Part shown: positions 61,486 to 64,000 of the stretch, piece after piece
Numbering within the stretch: position 1 is the first letter of the stretch
How the letters are laid out: each line of letters begins with the position of its first letter
Assembly: GCF_000764325.1 (NCBI RefSeq)
Contig: NZ_JMCG01000002.1
Location: 930,001-994,000, forward strand
Direction: 5' to 3'
DNA: 64,000 nucleotides
Origin: Vibrio navarrensis
Lineage (GTDB): Bacteria > Pseudomonadota > Gammaproteobacteria > Enterobacterales > Vibrionaceae
The notes under the pieces: model-generated
The model's input: the letters and a program-made list of their open reading frames with translations, nothing else
Databases searched by the model: none
Told to the model about the DNA's origin: nothing
Made by a program: the position numbers and the translations under genes

Positions 61486-63197
61486 AACTCAGGCCCCAAG
61501 GTGAAATGGATACGAAACTCCTCTCCGGGCGTGGCATCCAACCCCCAAGCAAAGTCCAAGCGAATCGGCCCAACTGGCGAGCCCCAACGAATGCCCACGC
61601 CAGCGCCACGTTTCCACTCTGGCGCGTCGTTAAACGCGTCGCCATAGTCGAAAAAGGCCGCTGCCCACCAATTACCATACAGACGATATTGGTACTCCAG
61701 CGTACTGGTGGCGATGTACTTTGCCCCGGTCAGTGCATTGCTGTCGTCTCGGGGGGAAATGGACTCGTAAGCATAGCCGCGCAAATTATTGTCACCGCCC
61801 GCGAAAAAACGCAGTGACGGTGATAGACGCTCAAACTCTTCGGTGAGGTTAGCGCCCCCTTCCAAACGAGCAATGCCACGGTGATTTTCACCCAAGCTGC
61901 GGATCCACGATGTGCGGCCTTGCAAACGCAATACGCGCGTTTCGGAGACAAAAGAGTCATCCCCGAACTCCAAAGTGATGCTCTGTTTATCCCCCCACAG
62001 CGGCATACCGCCGCCGCGAGTCCGGCTGCGAGAAAAAGAGATGCCCGGCAAAACAAACTGTGCCACATCATCTTGCAAACCTTGTTCATAGTTTTCAATC
62101 AAATAACGGACAAACACAGTGCGGTGCCAACGGTTGTCCAACAGCCAGTGACGCTCAACCGCGAGGTTGGACTCCAAACTTTTGGTATCGCGGCTGTCGA
62201 CATTTTTCATCGCGTATTGAACTCGGTAGTAGTCGTGCAACACATCCTCCAGCGGGATCTGGTAGCCCGCCGTGATGGTCTGCTCCGGTTTAGAAAGCGA
62301 CAAACTGCTGTCGAAACTGTGGCCTTGCTCATTGAGCCACGGTTTTTTCCATTTGAGCGTGCCGCGCAGTTCCACGTCGGTGGCATAACCGATCCCCGTT
62401 TCCAACTGATTTTTTTTCTGTGGCGCCAAAGAGACTTTCATCGGCAGATCGCGGCGGTCATCCAGCGCACTGATATCGGGCTCCACCAATACCGAGGAGA
62501 ACCAGTCGCTGTTTGAAAGATTTTGGTTAAACTCCCCCACTTTGGCCACCAGATAAGGCTCGCCGCTTTTATACGGCTGCAAGGAGCGCACTTTGGCCTC
62601 TTCAATCTGGCTGCCCTCTATTTGCGTTTCACCAAATTGGTAGCGGATGCCGCTGTCGTAGTTCAGACGTACGAAGGCTTGATTGAGATCGGGCGACACT
62701 TCCAAACGCGCCGCGGTAAAATCGCCTTTGAAATAGCCTCGTTGCAGAGCGAGATTGCGAATCGAAGATTTGAGCGCGTCGTAATCACCATGATTAAGCG
62801 CCGCCCCCACCTTAAGCGGTGAGTTTTCTAAAAGCGCGGCAAAACTTTCATCACTGGCCGCTTCACCGGTGAAACGCACGTCCACCTCAGCCAGTTTCAT
62901 CACTTCGCCGGGCGAGATGATCGCGGTCAACTCATCGTTGTCTGGGGAGATTTGATATTCCACCGAAGCGTGGTAGTAACCTAACGCCTTGAGCGCTTCA
63001 TTGATAATGTTATCAAGCCGAGATTGAAAACGCAGGGAAGTGGCGTAATCCTCACTAGGAATGGAGGATAAATGAGCTTCAATATTCTCTTTTAAGGCAC
63101 CGCTAACGCCTTCCAAAGTCAAATCCACCTCGCTGGACGCAAGGGTTTGACTGGCGAAGATCATGCCGATAAAGGCTGGAATAACTTTTCTTATCAT
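61482..63197 (-). CDS. tamA: TamA, Omp85-family outer-membrane protein
   Basis: 571-aa Omp85 protein: signal peptide (MIRKVIPAFIGMIFASQTLA), three POTRA domains (~22-265) and a 16-strand barrel (~280-571) with the Omp85 motif FFAGGDNNLRGYAYESISPR and a C-terminal LDFAWGLD...HFTLGPEL. Partner of TamB, 4-bp overlap. Divergent from msrA. Confidence 0.95.
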   Translation of the reverse strand: MIRKVIPAFIGMIFASQTLASSEVDLTLEGVSGALKENIEAHLSSIPSEDYATSLRFQSRLDNIINEALKALGYYHASVEYQISPDNDELTAIISPGEVMKLAEVDVRFTGEAASDESFAALLENSPLKVGAALNHGDYDALKSSIRNLALQRGYFKGDFTAARLEVSPDLNQAFVRLNYDSGIRYQFGETQIEGSQIEEAKVRSLQPYKSGEPYLVAKVGEFNQNLSNSDWFSSVLVEPDISALDDRRDLPMKVSLAPQKKNQLETGIGYATDVELRGTLKWKKPWLNEQGHSFDSSLSLSKPEQTITAGYQIPLEDVLHDYYRVQYAMKNVDSRDTKSLESNLAVERHWLLDNRWHRTVFVRYLIENYEQGLQDDVAQFVLPGISFSRSRTRGGGMPLWGDKQSITLEFGDDSFVSETRVLRLQGRTSWIRSLGENHRGIARLEGGANLTEEFERLSPSLRFFAGGDNNLRGYAYESISPRDDSNALTGAKYIATSTLEYQYRLYGNWWAAAFFDYGDAFNDAPEWKRGAGVGIRWGSPVGPIRLDFAWGLDATPGEEFRIHFTLGPEL

Positions 63198-63421
63198 GCT
63201 TTAGTACGTACAAAACGAGGGCTTGATATCGTTCAGGCGACGGAGAGCCACAAGCGCTTTCCAAGAGTTCGCAGACCGATGCACGCTGGAGACAATGGCA
63301 GTAAAATAGCTCACCATTTCGTCCGGTCTGTCATGAGAGTGCAAGATAGCATTCGCTCCTAAAAGGAACAACCGATATCCGGATTTAGTCCACTGTTTTC
63401 AGATGAATAAAGGGAAATCAC

Positions 63422-64000
63422 ATGCTTAACAAACAAATCATGGTCAGCCAAGAGAGTGCGCTGCCCGGTCGCACAACACCGCTTAGCGTTGAAACACAGC
63501 ATTTCGTCAACCACAGCGATATCACCGCACCTGTGGTCGGTACCCAACAAGAGATCTTGCTGGGTATGGGCTGCTTCTGGGGCGCTGAACGCCTGTTCTG
63601 GCAATTGGATGGCGTGGTGTCGACTTCGGTCGGTTACAGCGGTGGCTTTACGCCAAACCCAACCTATGAAGAGGTGTGTAGCGGGCAAACGGGCCACACC
63701 GAGGTGGTACGTGTGGTGTTCGATACACAGCAGATTTCGTTGTCACAGTTGCTAGAGAAATTTTGGGAACGCCATGATCCCACTCAGGGAATGCGACAAG
63801 GCAATGATCTTGGCACCCAATACCGCTCGGTGATTTACACCTACAGCGATGAGCAACTGGCCATCGCCACCGCATCGAAAGAAGCGTATCAACGCGCGCT
63901 CAGCGACAGCCAGCGCAGCACAATCACCACCGAGATCGCTCCGGCAGGAGAGTACTACTTCGCTGAAACGTATCATCAACAATATTTAGCGAAAAACCCG
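63422..64000 (+). CDS. msrA: Peptide methionine sulfoxide reductase MsrA (3' end outside window)
   Basis: The first 193 codons of MsrA, open at the window edge; the family length of ~212 aa means only about 20 codons are missing. The catalytic motif GMGCFWGAERLFWQLDGVV has the active-site Cys, followed by GYSGGFTPNPTYEEVCSGQTGH-type blocks and the GNDLGTQYRS segment. It reduces methionine-S-sulfoxide in proteins. AAAGGGAAATC precedes the ATG. Confidence 0.95.
   Translation, partial: MLNKQIMVSQESALPGRTTPLSVETQHFVNHSDITAPVVGTQQEILLGMGCFWGAERLFWQLDGVVSTSVGYSGGFTPNPTYEEVCSGQTGHTEVVRVVFDTQQISLSQLLEKFWERHDPTQGMRQGNDLGTQYRSVIYTYSDEQLAIATASKEAYQRALSDSQRSTITTEIAPAGEYYFAETYHQQYLAKNP

Noticed and set aside
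59278..62516. Plus-strand reading frames opposite tamB and tamA
   Set aside because: Shadow frames of well-supported genes with no ribosome binding site or homology signal.

Overview
The window is a piece of a Vibrio chromosome 1. The evidence is the gene order and protein sequences of the core part: nhaP-type antiporter, metH, lysC, class V aminotransferase, pglL, uvrA, galU, qstR and ssb in the order remembered for V. cholerae VC0389-VC0397, followed by murA-ibaG-mlaBCDEF, yrbG-kdsD-kdsC-lptCAB-rpoN-hpf-ptsN-rapZ-npr, mgtE, pmbA, yjgA, thiQPB, ubiX, mpl, fbp, ppa, ytfP, tamB, tamA and msrA (VC2513-VC2549 type order). The core looks close to 50 % G+C, which would fit the V. fluvialis/V. furnissii side of the genus, but the species cannot be fixed by eye.

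Region 1 (1-15.4 kb) is a genomic island inserted just downstream of the ssb terminator. From its right end, on the minus strand, it carries an operon of three different tyrosine recombinases, a small HTH/coiled-coil protein, a second small coiled-coil protein and a RecD-like helicase. This resembles three-recombinase elements (Tn554-like, GInt-type ginABCD). Two of the three recombinase genes are broken by insertion sequences: an ISAs1-family element (8-bp target duplication) in the first, and an IS630-family element (TA duplication) in the third. Removing each IS restores the reading frame exactly, so the island was intact recently and is probably now immobile. The IS630 element carries an extra, divergent LexA-type winged-helix gene. 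Further left come a visibly AT-rich ferredoxin/fatty-acid-desaturase/DMT-exporter operon, a small orphan ORF and a HipA-type kinase. The left end of the island lies outside the window.

Region 2 (15.5-32.5 kb) holds ssb, an ISAs1-family IS inserted into a terminator hairpin between ssb and qstR, then qstR (competence/T6SS regulator), galU, uvrA with an SOS box, pglL (protein O-oligosaccharyltransferase), an aminotransferase, lysC behind a lysine riboswitch, metH with MetJ operators, and a CPA1 antiporter.

Region 3 (32.6-64 kb) is envelope and nitrogen-PTS biology: PlsC-like acyltransferase, murA, Mla phospholipid transport, Kdo synthesis, Lpt lipopolysaccharide export, the rpoN cluster, thiamine uptake behind a TPP riboswitch, peptidoglycan recycling (mpl), fbp, ppa and the TamAB system. 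The boundary between regions 2 and 3 (about 32.5 kb) joins two blocks that are far apart in V. cholerae but about equally distant from its origin, which suggests an inversion around the origin in one lineage.
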